In this document: one piece after another, positions 1 to 13,545 of the stretch
Numbering within the stretch: the stretch's first letter is position 1
Layout of the letters: every line of letters starts with the position of its first letter
Source of the DNA: Dama dama
Lineage: Eukaryota; Chordata; Mammalia; Artiodactyla; Cervidae
Assembly (NCBI RefSeq): GCF_033118175.1
Contig: NC_083701.1
Coordinates: 68,099,001 to 68,163,000, forward strand
Direction: 5' to 3'
DNA length: 64,000 nt
Notes under the pieces: model-generated
Seen by the model: only the letters and a program-made list of their open reading frames with translations
Told to the model about the DNA's origin: nothing
Database searches by the model: none
Made by a program: the position numbers and the translations under genes

Positions 1-714
1 AAAGAGCATCAAAGACAAATCGTCTATGACGAAGAGTCATAAATCGCAAGAAACCAACAAATTAAGTAGTCTAGTCACTGTCACACTTCACTTGCTGCAG
101 TCCGTCTTCTGCATTCAATTAGTTTTAGCGCTGAGTGTAATGGTAAGCATTTTTTTAAAAATTGGAGCCAAAGTATTTTGGTTAATTTCTCTTCTTTTTT
201 TGAATAAGCAGTAAAGGAAAATATCAATGCTAATTTCCAAATCCTTTAATGGAAAAATTCATCAGCTGGAGAATGTGTTCCAGAAAATCCTTTGGTAGTG
301 TTCATTTTTTAAAATTAATTTTTAACTATAGAAGTAACACATGAATACATTATCTTTGTTAAAAGAAAGTCCCCTTTGAACAACATCCACAGTCTTCCCC
401 AACTCTCCATCTCTGCAGTGATAATCGGGATGTCCTGTTAGTATATTTTCTTCCAACTCTTCTCTACTTATTTATGTAGGTGATGATAATCTATCTGAAG
501 GACAAGCTTCCTTATACCCTTCTGATCAGCCAGGTTTGAGTGAGATCTTACAAGATACTGCACAGAGCACCAGGCTTGGATTGGGTTGGCCGACACTTGA
601 ATCTCTACTCTGTTCCCAGTTATGTGGCTGACTTTGCAAAAGCCATATTAGTGTCCTGCAAACGAGGTGAGCAAAACCTACTTCACACATGTGCTTGTTC
701 ATATACTCCACAAA

Positions 715-880
715 TATTTTACTAAATCCCTTCTAAGTGCCAGGCACCTGGGCAAAGCTTTGATCTAAGGCAGCTCACAAAGAAGTAAACAGACAATTAT
801 AGTATGATATAGTATGGTAAGAAGCATGTCCTAGAAGTACAGGGTGCTGTGGGATCATGGCACCCGGGAGTCAGGGATGT
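715..880 (+). repeat. Possible L2 relic
   Basis: 'ctaagtgccaggcacctggg' followed by 'aagtaaacagacaattatag' fits L2. Weak. Confidence 0.35.
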
Positions 881-2357
881 GTTCCCGGAGGAGGTGATGA
901 CGATACTACAATCTGAATGATGAGAAGGCATGAATCAGGAAAACAGGAGTCTGGGGTATGGGTCAGTGTGCTGGAAGTTTGGGGAGGTAGGAGCCATTTC
1001 CTAGACAGATAAAATGTTCTGTCCAAAAGTTCCTTGGTTAAAGAAAATGAAATACGTTTTAGATTATTTTTAAGTTTAATAAGCCGAAGCTTGGTTGAAA
1101 CAGACAATTTGGAGGGGACATAACTAAAGATGAGGGGGGAAAGCTTGGCAAGGACTTTATGTGAGGGAATCACAGCTGGATCCCAAGGACAATGGGGAGG
1201 CACTCAATTTAGCCAGGGACATGCTGTGTTCAGATCTGCCCTGGAAACGGTGAGTGCTAATAATATTAGCTGTTACTAACCCATTGTATTCCTTTAGCCA
1301 ACATCACCTGCACTGTCGTCAGCAGTAATTGTTACCTAAGAATCAATTTCCAAGAGAAGAAGAGAAAGAAAGAGAAGGCTGGCTGGGGTGGGGGGAGTGT
1401 GTGACAGTTGGCAGCAGTCACTTGGAATCGATATTCCTTCACGTGGACCCTGCATCCCAGTGGTCCCAGTGGAGTCCAGCTGTGACTTTCACTGTTTTCC
1501 TTCCCCGAAACCAGAGACCGAGAAAAGAGTGAAGAAGAAAAACAGAGAAATCTTCCCAGGAGCACAGAATCCAGAGACTCGGGGCTCCAGGTCGTCACTG
1601 GCCCTGTCCCGTTGGGTGGATTTGTGCTGTTTTGGTAACCACCTGGCAGACACAGGAGTGGGACCATCAGCTTAGAGATGCCAGGCTCCGCTAAGCTCCA
1701 TGGGATGCCTGGAGCCTTGCTGTTCTTAGGGTCTCTCTCGGCTCAGAACCGGGTCATCAGACTGGAGACGAAGCTTACAATTTGTGCTTGTGTTTTCTTG
1801 ATGAGGCCACCCTCATTTCTCTTCGTTACACTCTCCGTGTCTCACGTCTTCACTGTTAAAGCAGGGGGAGGAGGGGAGGTCATAAAGAAAATGGTAGACA
1901 CTGCCATCTTTTCTTGCTCAGACATTCCATGATTCTTGCACTTGGGGAACCTGTTCAGAACAATTCAGTGGGACCCAGAATCTCTGATTCTTCTGGGGAA
2001 ATCACTGCCTTCATAAGGCATACGATGCCAGGCCCAGCCAGATGTCTACCTGGGGATGAAGTCACAGAAGCACCCGCAGCAGGACAAAGTGCCAGGGGGC
2101 CTTTGGAAATATTAAATGAGGCATTTCCCCTCTCCTCATTGGAACCAGACCACATTGACTGTGCTAAGGAGGGGAACACGCAAAGGAACCCCAGGAGAAC
2201 TGCTCCATTCTTGGCTTTGAATTCCAAGAGTCTTAAAGTCATGATTCTTTAGTGGCAAGAACAGTAGGATGGGAGTTGGGGAGGGGTAGATTTCTTTGGA
2301 TTCAAAAAGCTTTGCTTGAAACATCTGGTGCCAAGCTGAGAGGATTCAGAGCCTAGA
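881..2357. other. Intergenic, nothing recognised
   Basis: Single-copy-looking DNA with short frames only; no family hit by eye. The first 700 bases of the window are similar. Confidence 0.5.
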
Positions 2358-2535
2358 AGAGAGGTTAGCAAACTTTTTGTAAAGGGCCAAAGACCTCAAA
2401 AACCCGCACTGTGCAGGCGGCTCATAGACGGCAAGTAGACAAATGCTGCGTTCCAGTGCAACTTCATTCACGAGCACAGGCTTCACCAGGTCTGTCACTG
2501 GAGTCCTAGCCTAGGCTGTAGTTTGGAAACCAAAG
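2358..2535 (+). mobile_element. MER5A-like (Charlie/hAT) DNA transposon relic
   Basis: 'agcaaactttttgtaaaggg' near the start and 'tgtagtttggaaacca' near the end form the expected inverted termini of MER5A. The interior is diverged. Confidence 0.65.
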
Positions 2536-3221
2536 AATAAGAAAGAATAAGGTCCTTTTCTCTTATGGGTCTGGGGAAAATGTTTTGGAAGGGAATGGAG
2601 GAGGTAAACAGGGAAAGTGAGCTGCTAGAGTAGCCTTCATCTCTGCCCTCACTTGGGTGGATGAGCGCAGTGCTAATCAAATCTTGCATGGGTTTGGAGG
2701 TTTGGGAACACAGGGCCTTGTGCCCAGACATTCTTCCTAACTGTCAGAGGAGACAGTCCTAAAGAATGCCCCCCTACACACCCTCCTAGGATGACTGTGG
2801 GAGAGCAGAAAAGGCCATGTGTTGGGGTTAGCAGAGAGGATCTGAGTCAGCCTTCCCACACTGCCGGCTCTTACTTTCCTTCCACAGGACGAAGAGGAAG
2901 CTGAACTTTCCACGCTCCAAGCAGCGGTGTGAGGAGCCATGTGGAGCGTGTCTCTGGAGAGTCCTGCGCTGGTTAAGAGGATGGTGAGGACTGGGGAGAG
3001 CAGACCCCATAGCAGAGCCAGGAGGTGGACCGCACGGGGAAGTCACCTTGGTCAGAGTCAAGTGGATGCTTGGTCAGCAGGAGACCCCTCCCAGCTCCCA
3101 AGCAGTCCTCGGGATCAGCCTTGCTGAGAGAAGGGACAAATGGTACCAGTAGTGGGTGCCCAGGGAAGAACGTCCATGGAGGCTCAGGGTTCTTTCCTGA
3201 CACCATCATGGGTATAAATTG

Positions 3222-3418
3222 AAACTGAAATCGCTCAGTCGTGTCTGACTCTTTGCGACCCCATGGACTGTAGCCCACCAGGCTCCTCCGTCCATGGGAT
3301 TTCCCAGGCAAAAATACTGGAGTGGATTGCCATTTCCTTCTCCAGGGGATCTTCCCAACCCAGGGAGTGAACCTGGGTCTCCAGCATTGCAGGCAGATGA
3401 TTTACCAGTGAGCCATGT
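3222..3418 (-). repeat. Bov-tA SINE
   Basis: Antisense Bov-A body ('gactctttgcgaccccatgg', 'actggagtggattgccat') followed by the antisense tRNA-Glu-like head. Confidence 0.9.
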
Positions 3419-4032
3419 CACACAAATTTCTCCGCTTAAGTTCCCCCGGGGCAAGAGGAAGGAAGAGAAAAAGGGAACCAGAAACTGAGGATTAAACCTA
3501 AAGGGACAGGTCCTAAACAGGAATCACCTAGAATTGGCAAGATTAGGTTTTCTATCACAGCCTGAGAAGCGAGTCTTTGAGAACAAACCTAAGTTCAAGT
3601 ATAGGGAAACAAATTATATTTGGGAGCATCAGGCTCTGACTATGAAATTGAACCAAACCATTTAGGATAAGAAGGGAGAAACCAAAGCAAGATCATGAAA
3701 AGGTGGGCAGGTCCCTAAAGTAGACAGTATTTGAACCTCAGGGACACATATTCAAGTCTGTCCTGGGCTTCAGGTTATATAGACGGTTACTTCAGCCCCA
3801 TCAGTGAAGCTCAATGGAGTATGAAAAGGCGTAAGTTTTGACTGGAGGAAAGCAAGGCCTCATAGGCTAAGGTGAAGGGTCTTTCTTAAGTCTGTGGGTA
3901 TGACTGGTTCATACCTGCAAGCGTGTCTAGCCCATGTAGGTGTCATCACTTCAAACAAACATGGACATCTCGGGGCAGAGCTGGGGAAGTCGTGAGTGCT
4001 CAGCGTCTCCCGTCAAATTCCACAGCTTATGA

Positions 4033-4222
4033 TTCATGGTAAAGCGTCTGCCTGCAGTTCTGGAGACCAGGGTTCAATCCCTGGGTCAGGAAGATCCCCT
4101 GGAGAAGGAAATGGCAACCTACTCCAGTACTCTTGCCTGGAAAATTCCATGGACGGAGGAGCCTGGTAGGCTACAGGCCATGGGTTCGCAGAGAGTCGGA
4201 CACCACTGAGCGACTTCACTTA
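4033..4222 (+). repeat. Bov-tA SINE
   Basis: Sense copy: tRNA-like B-box segment 'ggttcaatccctgggtca', then 'gaaatggcaacctactcc' and an end cassette reaching 'gagcgacttcactt'. The first bases of the head are lost. Confidence 0.9.
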
Positions 4223-5109
4223 TGATTCACAGGGTAAGTGATGATCCGGCATCTGACACAGGGCTTGCCTGTAGTAGTCTGAATTAATTAGCTAATGAAT
4301 ACCTCTACCATTTCCTCCTGGTCTGGTTATTCGCTCATCTTGTCACTGTCCCATAGCAATTATGCCGAACTGTAATTATCTGTTGAGCTCTTCATCTCCC
4401 CTGATGAACTCAAGAGAAAGAATGGTGCCTTTATTATTTCTAGCTTCAAATTTATGTTAATAGATAAAACATTAAAATGAATTTCAGAATACTCAGTTGA
4501 TCACTGCTTCCTAAAAGAGAAGCAGGAGGCTGACCGACTCCAGCCCGGTCGGTGAGGGGTCGTGTCTCCTGCGGGCCACACACCACTGTCTTTCCCAAGT
4601 TCCATCTTACAATCTGTTGTAAACATGTAGACCCATAGTTTAAAGCATTGAAGACATCATCTGAGATGGAATACTTGTAGCATTTTAAGGTACTTTTGTA
4701 TTTTCATTCTGTCTCAGTTTATTTCCATACAAGGGCTCTCAAAGTTTTAGGGTTGGTGACGATCAATACTGAACATTACACAGAAGATGCACCATTGACA
4801 CGAACTGATGGTGGATGAATAACCCGCTCCATCACAAGGAAGAGGAAGTGACTCTTTCCTGCCCAGAGAGAAGATATCACAAACCCTGCCAAAGTCAAGG
4901 CAGTTTTCACATGACAAGCGATGCTTGTGTGAAATTAAATGAATACACAAAAAGCATAAACAGCATCAAAAAGATAAAAACTCCACCTTCACCAAAAGTT
5001 AAGGCCATTTTTGTCAAGAACATAGCATGAATCAATCACTAGCATCACAAAACAGTTTCCATTAACTCCCAATAGTCAGAGGCAGAACGGATGATCAATT
5101 AAATTGATG

Positions 5110-5800
5110 GTCCACCTCTATTACTTTTCTATTCTGCTGTAACAATTACCACAAACTGTTAGTGGATTAAAACAACACAGATTTATCTTGCAGTTCTGGA
5201 AATCAAAGTCCCAAAATCAAAGCATTGGCAAGGTTGCATTTCTTCCAGAGACTCTAGAGGAAAACTCATTTCTGTGCCTTTCCCAGCTTCTAGAGGCCAC
5301 CTGCATTTCCTGTCTCATGTTCCCTTCCTCAAATCATTCTGACCTCTGTTTCTGTCATCACATCTCAGAGACGGACATCACATCAGACTCAGAGACTGAC
5401 CGCCCCACCCCTCTTATATAAGGACACTTGGGATTACATTGGCACTACCTGAATAATCTAGAATAATCTCCCTACCTCAGTTCAGTTCAGTTCAGTTGCT
5501 CAGTCATGTCCAACTCTTTGTGACCCCATGGACTGCAGCACTCCAGGCTTCCCTATCCATCACCAACTTCCGGAGTTTGCTCAAACTCATGTCCGTCGAG
5601 TTGGTGATGCCATCCAACCATCTCATCCTCTGTCATCCCCTTCTCCTCCCGCCTTCAATCTTTCCCTACCCCAACATCACTAACTTAATCATAATAGCAA
5701 GTCCCTTTTGCCATTGGTAATATATCCATGGGTCCCAGAAATCAGGACATGGACATCTCTGAGTGGGGGTGCGGGGGGAGATTATTTAACCTATAATACC
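5110..5800 (-). mobile_element. Old LTR-like repeat, antisense, split by BovB
   Basis: 'attctgctgtaacaattacc', 'cagttctggaaatcaaagtc' and 'ataaggacacttgggatt' match the antisense arrangement of mammalian LTR-type repeats. The same family recurs at 51652-52125. Interrupted by the BovB piece at 5478-5682. Family name uncertain. Confidence 0.6.
5478..5682 (-). mobile_element. BovB 3' fragment inserted in an older repeat
   Basis: Antisense BovB tail starting with four CAGTT units. It splits an antisense LTR-like repeat (5110-5477 and 5683-5800), giving a relative age: the BovB piece came later. Confidence 0.8.
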
Positions 5801-7524
5801 ACCCATGACACGAAGTCAGAACCAGAGCAAGCCTGCCACAAATCCCTTGATCTGCCTGACCCCGGATAAAACACTCAAGGTCTGGAACAACCAGAAAAAA
5901 TAGTCAGCTAGAGCTCTTCTCATAATTTCCTCTCCTCTTGCTCCACCGTGTTCTACGTTCAGTCAGAGATGGTCAGAATACAATTAGGAAAGAAGTGAGA
6001 TTGGGACTCCAGGGACCAACAGAGGCACAATGCATCCTGGGAAATGTATTTCCTACAAGTAAAGAGCTGTGGGAAGGGTCAGTGGCCAGAGGACCCTAAT
6101 AGAAATGCATTCTGGGAGTTGTAGGCCATCATGTCCTAGCTCTGTCAGAGACCCTGAACCAGGCAGTGGAGATAAGAATGCAGTCAGTCTCTGGTCAGGA
6201 GAATTGATTGAGATAAATGACGGCTAAAGAGGGCATTGTGCACGTCCTCTTGCCATTTATCAAAGGAGCTGAAAAGGGGCTTTGGTCTCCTCTTTTGGTT
6301 TGGCTTCTTTCAGTCCAGGAGCCGTGCTATACAGTCTAGAGAGATTTTTTCATATCTGAACCACAACTGAGAGCTAAATTCAAGTTCTATCCTTTGGCAT
6401 TCCTAAGTCCAAGCAAAACAAGGAGTAAAGATTTCCAGTTCTCTTATGAAAGATGTAATTAGAACCAAGCCACTCACTGAGGACAACTAAAAAAGCTGGA
6501 AGAGAAAAAAATTTAAAGCATCAAAGAATAAACATGTTAGTGAGGAATTGCTGGGTTCAAATCTAGGAAAGGATAAGAACTCAGAAACGTAATTCCAGTG
6601 GTCAAAGCTGCCTTTATCCTGAAAGCATTTGCTGATAAGAAAGAAACAGCTGGATACTGAGTCTGGCAGGTTTCCAGCCTCAAGAAGATGAAAGTCAAAG
6701 CCTGGATGGAACACACTAAAAATACTGTGTTAAAAAAAAAAAAATCCCCTATTTAAGCTGGGAACCCAAAGAACCTCAGCCTCAGAATAAGGTGAACCAT
6801 CAGGAAGCCTTGTAGTGACCCACAGCCCAGTTTTACCACATGTTGGCAGTGGAAGAAAATTCAAGACTTAGATGAAGGGAATCCTAGACTAGAAATACCG
6901 TTAGGTACCCAGCAAAAATAAATGAAAAAGCTCTCAAGATAGACATGTCCTTATCTTAGGTCTCATAATTAATATTGTAAATAACTTTTCAAAAGCAATG
7001 ACTAACTCAGAAACCAGAAACTAGAAATTCAGACACCATAGTCCATAAGTTAAAAGGAGCAGAAAGACCAGAGGTACAAAGCCCTAACTATGAGATGCAC
7101 AAATACTTAACTATTAGAATTATTATGTTAAAACTATAAAACAGTTAGACTTACTGTGTTTTAGAGGTAAAACACAGGCTTAAGGGTTTCAGCTGAGACC
7201 AGAGAACTGTATTTTAAAAACACTATAGCAGAGCTGAAAAGGAACCAAATAGAAATTACATAGTTTTAAAATGCAATCTCAATAGAGGGTTTAATAGAAA
7301 ATTGTCCATAGCTGAAGAGAGACTTGGCAACGTGGAAGATGAGAGAGAAGAAACTATGAGATGCAGGACAGAGAAACAGAGATGGGAAATACAAAAGTAA
7401 GAGTAAGAGACTCCAAGGATTCCCTGAGAAAGTTTAACAGGTTTTTGAGGTTACGGAAGAAGAGAGGGGAATGAAGGAAGCAGAAGCAATATCTGAAGAA
7501 AGAAGTAATTTGGACATGGATATC
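5801..7524. other. Intergenic, A-rich on the right
   Basis: 6700-7520 is A-rich and may be a very old L1/HAL1 remnant, but I see no firm marker. No gene. Confidence 0.35.
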
Positions 7525-7530
7525 AGATTC

Positions 7531-8626
7531 TGTCGGGAGCTGCCGGAGTGCGCCCAAACCTTGACAAGGCCACGGGACGAGAGAGGAACCTGCAAGGCAG
7601 CTCTTCCCCTCGGGGTTGTCCCGGGGGCCCGGTATGTCCCTTTCTTCTTTCTGTCTTACTGTTGTCGGGCTTTCTATTAATTTTTGGAAATATAATATAT
7701 AGTAATAAGGCCTCCCTGGAAAAGTCCAAGCCTTTTTGGAAATGTTCATGATTGCTCTGGCTCAGGACATAACCATAAACACCAAGTCAAAAAAGAAAAG
7801 GCCACAGGTATAGTTTGGCTGCTTGCTTAAAAGATTATAATGTTCTAGAATAGAAAAGAGTAGAGGCATTTAGATTTAGAAGTAGATATACTGCTTTAGT
7901 TTACTTGCTCCTTGGTTGAGAAGGTTTTCATTATTGCTATTTCCTTGCTGCTATTTGTTCATTGTTTCCCTTTCTTTAAACAACATGGAAGATTATGGGT
8001 ATTTTTGTAGAGTTAGGAAGTGGGGTAGATAGGATTTCAATAGAAGATTTATATTAACCAACTTCACTGCCATTATCTCACTATTAATAGAGGTGTTTTG
8101 CTGCTTTAGAGGTGTTTTTGCTGTTTAATAGTTAATCATTGTAAATTGAGATTTTGTGGTTTCAGGTAAAGAAAAATATCAAGGTTTTTCTCATGGTACT
8201 ATTCTCAGAAACGTCAAACATGTTACTGTGACCCTTCCCATGTATTGTTTTATTACCCAAAGAATTCATACTATATCTGGAACCTATGGAACATTGTTTT
8301 TGTTAGAATGAGAATGTTAGGCCATTGAGGCAAGAAGACTATGTACGGGACATTGAAGAAAAAACCCCGTAATCGGGAACGTTCTAGATGAATGCATAGG
8401 GGAAAAACATGGGAAAGAAAAATATTGACAGAAGCATGAAACAATATCTTATGTAATATGTGGTGACTTAAGGGGGAGGTAATGTTCATTCTATAAAAAC
8501 TGAGCTGTCCTAAAAATAAAAAAAAGCTACTTCTTCTACCCAACTTTCTGTGTGTGTCTGTCTTCTTCCTCACCGACGCCACTCATCCCTTGGGTATCCT
8601 GGTCCTGCCGGGGCTGAACCTTGGCA
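7531..8626 (+). mobile_element. Solo LTR of a class II-type endogenous retrovirus
   Basis: A 1,096-bp unit starts TGTCGGGAGC and ends TTGGCA. It is bracketed by perfect 6-bp duplications AGATTC (7525-7530 and 8627-8632), typical of beta/class II retroviruses. An AATAAA lies near 8515 and a pyrimidine-rich U5-like end follows. No gag, pol or env is present, so the provirus was lost by LTR-LTR recombination. It resembles bovine ERVK-type LTRs from memory; exact subfamily not assigned. Confidence 0.8.
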
Positions 8627-8829
8627 AGATTCCCTGAATATTCCATCAGAGCTTAACTTCCCCAAACACTCCCCGGTTAGTAGCCTGGTTAGTTCAGAGC
8701 ACATGGGAGTCCCCCGGAGGCAGCAGGGCCTAATGCCAAATACCAGTCTGAACACCTCAGCTATGAAGAAGCCCAAATGCTCTGATGGAAGAGAGGCGGT
8801 GAGCCAGAGGAACAAGGAAAGAATGTTCC

Positions 8830-9160
8830 AACCTGAGGAAGTAGCATGTGCAGAGACTGGATGCCAGGAGGAGGGAAGAGATAAAGGCAGAGAGGGAGAG
8901 AGAATATGAATGACTCTGAAAACAGAAAACTGTTCAGTATGTCTGGGGCATAGAAGGGGATGACAAGATGATTAAGGAAGTCCCCAAAGGCCCATGAAGA
9001 ACCTCATGGGCCATGAGGACACTTAGGTCTCCTTGTGTGGGGTATGGAATTTAAGAAGGGATATTAAAAAAAATCAGTCTGGGTAGAATACAGAGAGTTG
9101 ATTAGAGTAGGGCCCACTCAGAGACTGTTGCAAGTCATCCAGATGACAGCTAAGGGTGAC
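8830..9160 (+). repeat. L2-like LINE relic
   Basis: 'gaagtagcatgtgcagagac' and 'ctcatgggccatgaggacac' resemble the L2 3' region in sense. Diverged. Confidence 0.45.
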
Positions 9161-9291
9161 ATGCTTCAGGTAATGGCACTTAAGAAATGACAATACCTAA
9201 TGTTGAAGAAGGGTGCAGAAAACAGGCATTCTTAAATGCTGTTGTTGAGATACTTGATGCAACTATTTAAAAAGCAATTTAGGAATTTATC

Positions 9292-9607
9292 TGTTGTTGT
9301 TGTTCAGTCATTCAGTTGTGTCCAACTCTTTGCAACCCCATGGACTGCAGCACGCCAGGCTTTCCTGTCCTTCACCATCTCCTGGAGCTTGCTCAAACTA
9401 ATGTCCATTGAGTCAGTGATGCCATCCAATCATCTCATCCTCTGTCATCCCCTTCTCCTCCTGCCCTCAACCTTTCCCAGCTTCAAGGTTTTTTCCAATG
9501 AGTCCTCTCTTCACATCAGGTGGCCAAAGCATTGGAGCTTCAACTTCAGCATCAGTCCTTCCAATCAATATTCAGGATTGATTTTCTTTAAGATTGACTG
9601 GTTTGGG
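9292..9607 (-). mobile_element. BovB 3' fragment
   Basis: Antisense BovB tail with a GTT-rich end, the 'tgtccaactctttgcaac' cassette and the 'catcctctgtcatcccct' block. 5'-truncated at about 9607. Confidence 0.85.
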
Positions 9608-10989
9608 AACACATAATAAAGCTTAAAAACAGATACAAGTTTTGACTCAAATATTTTCCTTCTAGGATTTATTTTAAATAAATAATTAAGAATGTGTAGT
9701 TTATCTCAATATTAATTATGAAAGGAAAATATTGAAAACAACTTAAATGTTCAACATTGGCATCATATATATGTACCCAAATAATACTTTAGACAGTAAA
9801 ATCACATTGAAAAGATTCATTTTCCTCTTTATGCTTTTATATTTAATTTTTTCTGTTGATCTATATGAACTATTTTTGTAATCAGGAACAAACTAGTGAA
9901 AATATTTAGAATTTATGAAAACATATACAAAAATTTACAGAGAACACAGGAACAAGTTCCAAAAATGAAAATTATGTAAAGCATATGCTTCAGTCACTAG
10001 AAAATAAAATTCAAAAGTAACACCATATGTATAAATGTCTCCAGCCAGGAGGGACGCAAACAACACTACATTGTATTTATTTCTCAAATTAAGTAGAACT
10101 GGTTTGAGTCCCCACATTCCAGACTGGTGTGAAGTTATGGATTCCATTCTTAGACATTTATCCACCATGGGTCACTTACACTCTTCTAAGGGGTTCATTT
10201 TAGGCAGTTTAAGAAGGAAAACAGGCAGGCTCTAATTCTCGAGCTGAGAAGACTTCTAGCTTCTTTAAGCCTGCTGCTGCCTTCGCCACAGTTGCTCCTT
10301 GCTTCACAGAAAAATTTTGCCAGTCTGGGTCTTCCTCTATCTGTCCAGAACTGCTGGTCCCAGCATCCCAAGTAATGCCTCAACTCTGTCTTTAAAAAGG
10401 GAGCAGCTTTGTGAGCAAACCCACTTCTTCCACATGAAGCTCACTCCCCTTACTTGGGCCCCAGTATTGCAGCTCTTAGTACCTGGACCTGTCTTCACCC
10501 ACAGCCACTTTCCTCCAAGGTCCTATACTTCAGAGATGTTTTGCAAAAGTTGGTTCCATCGTCTTCTCATCCTTAAACCAGTCTCTATTCCCAGGACTTG
10601 GAGACCACACTTCAAACTGGAGCGCTTTAGTTTTTTTCATCCATTATCACACTTCCCCAAACCCTCCTCCAAAATTAAAGGTGCATCATGTTCCTTTCTT
10701 TTACAATAGGGCTTGTTTGTCTATGATGAAGGGTCACACTTTAGAAATACACACAAAAAGCCTTTTCACTTGAAGAGGGATGAGGATGGAAAGATAGTTT
10801 CCATTCTTTCCTGATGAGTTACTATTCCCCAAGGACAGATCAGAAGACTTTCTGCTGAAAGAGAGACAATAGTATAAAGATCATCCTAACCATAAAGATA
10901 ACAAAAACTTAAAAGAAAGAATCTTGGACAATAAGAAAACAAAACAATTCTCCTAAATAAATTTGGGGGCAAACCAAAAGCTAAAACAT

Positions 10990-11640
10990 AGTTTATAAAC
11001 AATACTACATTCATTTGAAATTTATGGAATATTGTCAAAGCTATGCTCAGAGACAAATCAGTAGCCTTAAATGGTTTCTATGTTAAACACGATAAAATAA
11101 ACTCTAATTAAGTATTCAGTGCAAGAAATTAGAAATCTAACTTAGGCAGACTAAAAGAAGGTTAAAGCTAATTGAATTAGAAAACAGAATCCGTAAATTG
11201 GTTCAAGTTCTGTTTCTTTGCCGGGAAAAAACAGCAACAAAAGCAGTTACAAGAAAAATCTTTAGTAAATCTAATTAGTAAAAGAAAGGAAAGCAAAATA
11301 AACATAAAGCATTAAAGGGAGGGATGTAAGAAGAGACAAATGTAAAAACCTTAACAGAATATAAATTATTCACTGAGGAAATGTAAATTATCAATATTTA
11401 TCCAAAATGTTGACAGTTGAATACACTGTCATGTAAGAAATTAGAAACTTTTTCAAAGAATCGTCTATAAAAAAAGAGCTCAGAGCCAAATAAATGTTAC
11501 CAATTCTACACTAAGTGAATTACCTTAGAAAACAGAAAAGGGTAAAAAAAGACTTCACAACCTATTTTGCAAAACCAGCATTACCCTAATATTGAGATTT
11601 AACTAAAATAACAACTGAAAGTGAAATTATTGATATATAT
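10990..11640 (+). mobile_element. Degraded L1 ORF2 fragment
   Basis: Includes 'aaagctatgctcagagac' and 'aaatcagtagccttaaatgg', a conserved L1 ORF2 passage, in plus sense. No long frame remains. A Bov SINE follows at 11656. Confidence 0.6.
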
Positions 11641-11655
11641 ATATGTATTTGTGAA

Positions 11656-11834
11656 GGTGTTAGTCACTCAGTCATGTCCACCTCCCCATGGACTATAATC
11701 CACCAGGCTCCTCTGTCCACGGGATTCTCCAGGCAAGAATACTGGAGTGGGTTGCCATTTCCTTCTCCAGGGGATCTTCCCGACCCAAGGATCGAATCTG
11801 GGTCTATCGCATTGCAGGCAGATTCTTTACCAGT
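11656..11834 (-). repeat. Bov-tA SINE
   Basis: Antisense copy ('gttagtcactcagtcatgtc' to 'gcaggcagattctttacc') separating two L1 pieces. An internal deletion removes 'gactctttgcga'. Confidence 0.9.
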
Positions 11835-11835
11835 G

Positions 11836-11880
11836 GGATTGCTGGGTCATATGGCAGTTCTATTTCCAGTTTTTTAAGGA
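11836..11880 (-). mobile_element. Short antisense L1 ORF2 scrap
   Basis: 'gattgctgggtcatatggca' then 'gttctatttccagttttt' is the reverse complement of the L1 ORF2 stretch also seen in sense at 14360-14400. It directly abuts a sense L1 piece at 11881. Confidence 0.6.
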
Positions 11881-12503
11881 AAATAAACTCAAAAGGGACT
11901 AAAGATCTAAATGTAAGACCAGAAACTATAAAACTCTAAGAGGAAAATATAGGCAGAATCCTCTATGACATAAATCACAGCAAGATCCTTTATGATCCAC
12001 CTCCCAGAGTAATGGAAATAAAAGCAAAAATAAACAAAGGGGACCTAATTAAACTTAAAAGCTTTTGCACAATGAAGGAAACTATAAGCAAGGTGAAAAG
12101 TCAGCTTTCAGAATGGGAGAAAATAATAGCAAATGAAACAACTGACAAAGAATTAATCTCCAAAATATACCAGCAGCTCATGCAGCTCAATACCCCCCCC
12201 AAAAAAAAACGAACAACCCAATCAAAAAGTGGGCCAAAGAACTAAACAGACATTTCTCCAAAGAAAACATACAGATGGCTAATAAACACATGAAAAGATG
12301 CACAACAACACTCATTATTAGCGAAATGCAAATCAAAACCACAATGAAGTATCATCTTACTCTGGTCAGAATAGCTAGCACCAAAAAGTCTACAAACAAT
12401 AAATGCTAGAGAGGGTGTGGAGAAAAGGGAACCCTCTTACACTTTTGGTGGGAATGCAAACTGGTAAGCCACTATGGAGAACAGTGTGGAGATTCCTTAA
12501 ATT
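11881..12503 (+). mobile_element. L1 ORF2 3' fragment, plus
   Basis: 'gggacctaattaaacttaaa' through 'actatggagaacagtgtgga' parallels the same L1 region at 13886-14360. It stops where an antisense L1 begins. Confidence 0.8.
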
Positions 12504-13545
12504 TTTACATAATTTTTAAAGTTTACTTTCCATTTACAGTTATTGCAAAACATTGGCTATATTCCCCATGTTATACAATAATCCTTAAGTCTGTCTTATA
12601 CCCAATAGTTTGTACTTCTTTTTCCCCCAACCCTATATCACCCCCCTCCCCTCTCCCCACTGGCAATCACTAATTTGTTCTCTATATCTGTGAGCCTGCT
12701 TCTTTTTTTGTCATATTCACTGGTTTGTTGTATTTTTTAGATTCCACATATAAGTGATATCACATAGTATTTGTCTTCCTCTGTCTGACTTATGCCACTT
12801 AGCATAATGCCCTCCAAGTTCATTCATGTTGATGCTAATGGCAAATTTTTGTTCTTTTTATGGCTAACTAATATTCCACCTCTTCTTTATCCATTCATCT
12901 GTTGATGGATACTTAGGTTGCTGCCATATCTTGGCCATTTGTAAATAATGCTGCTATGAATATTGGGGTGTGTCTTTTCGAATCACTGCTTTTGTTTTCT
13001 TTGGATACATACCCAGGAATGGAATTACTAGGCCATATGGTAGTTCTATTTTTGAGAAACTTCCATACTGTTTTGCACAGTGACTGCACCAGTTTATCAA
13101 TTTCTTTTTGATGATAGCCATCGAGGCAGGTATGAAGTGACATATTTCATCACGGATGGTTTTGACTTGCGTCTTTAGTCATGTTGGGCATTTTTTCATG
13201 TGCTTGTTGACCATTTGCATTTCCTCTTTGGAAAAATGTCTATTCACTGCTTCTGCCCATTTTTCAATTGGGTTGTTTGTTTTTTGACACTGAGTTGTAT
13301 GAGCTATTTACATATGTTGGATATCAATCTGTTATCAGTCATATCATTTGCAAATATTTTCTCCCATCCAGTAGGTTGTTTTTTTCATTTTGTTGATGGT
13401 TTCCTTTGCTGTGCAAAATGTTTTAAGTTTAATTAAATTCTATTTGCTTATTTTTGCTTTTATTTCCTTCACTTTAGGAGATGGGTCCAAAAAACATGGC
13501 TGTGGTTTATATGTCTATGTTTTTCTCTAGGAGTTTTGTAGTATC
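12504..13545 (-). mobile_element. L1 3' end, minus orientation
   Basis: Antisense L1: a 3'UTR-like left end, then reverse complements of ORF2 C-terminal DNA ('attccacatataagtgatat', 'catgttgatgctaatggc', 'ccatttttcaattgggttg'). About 1 kb, 5'-truncated at about 13545. Confidence 0.8.

Noticed and set aside
7354..7751. Overlapping frames of up to 131 residues on both strands
   Set aside because: They cross the boundary of a solo LTR and flanking DNA; no domain, chance frames.
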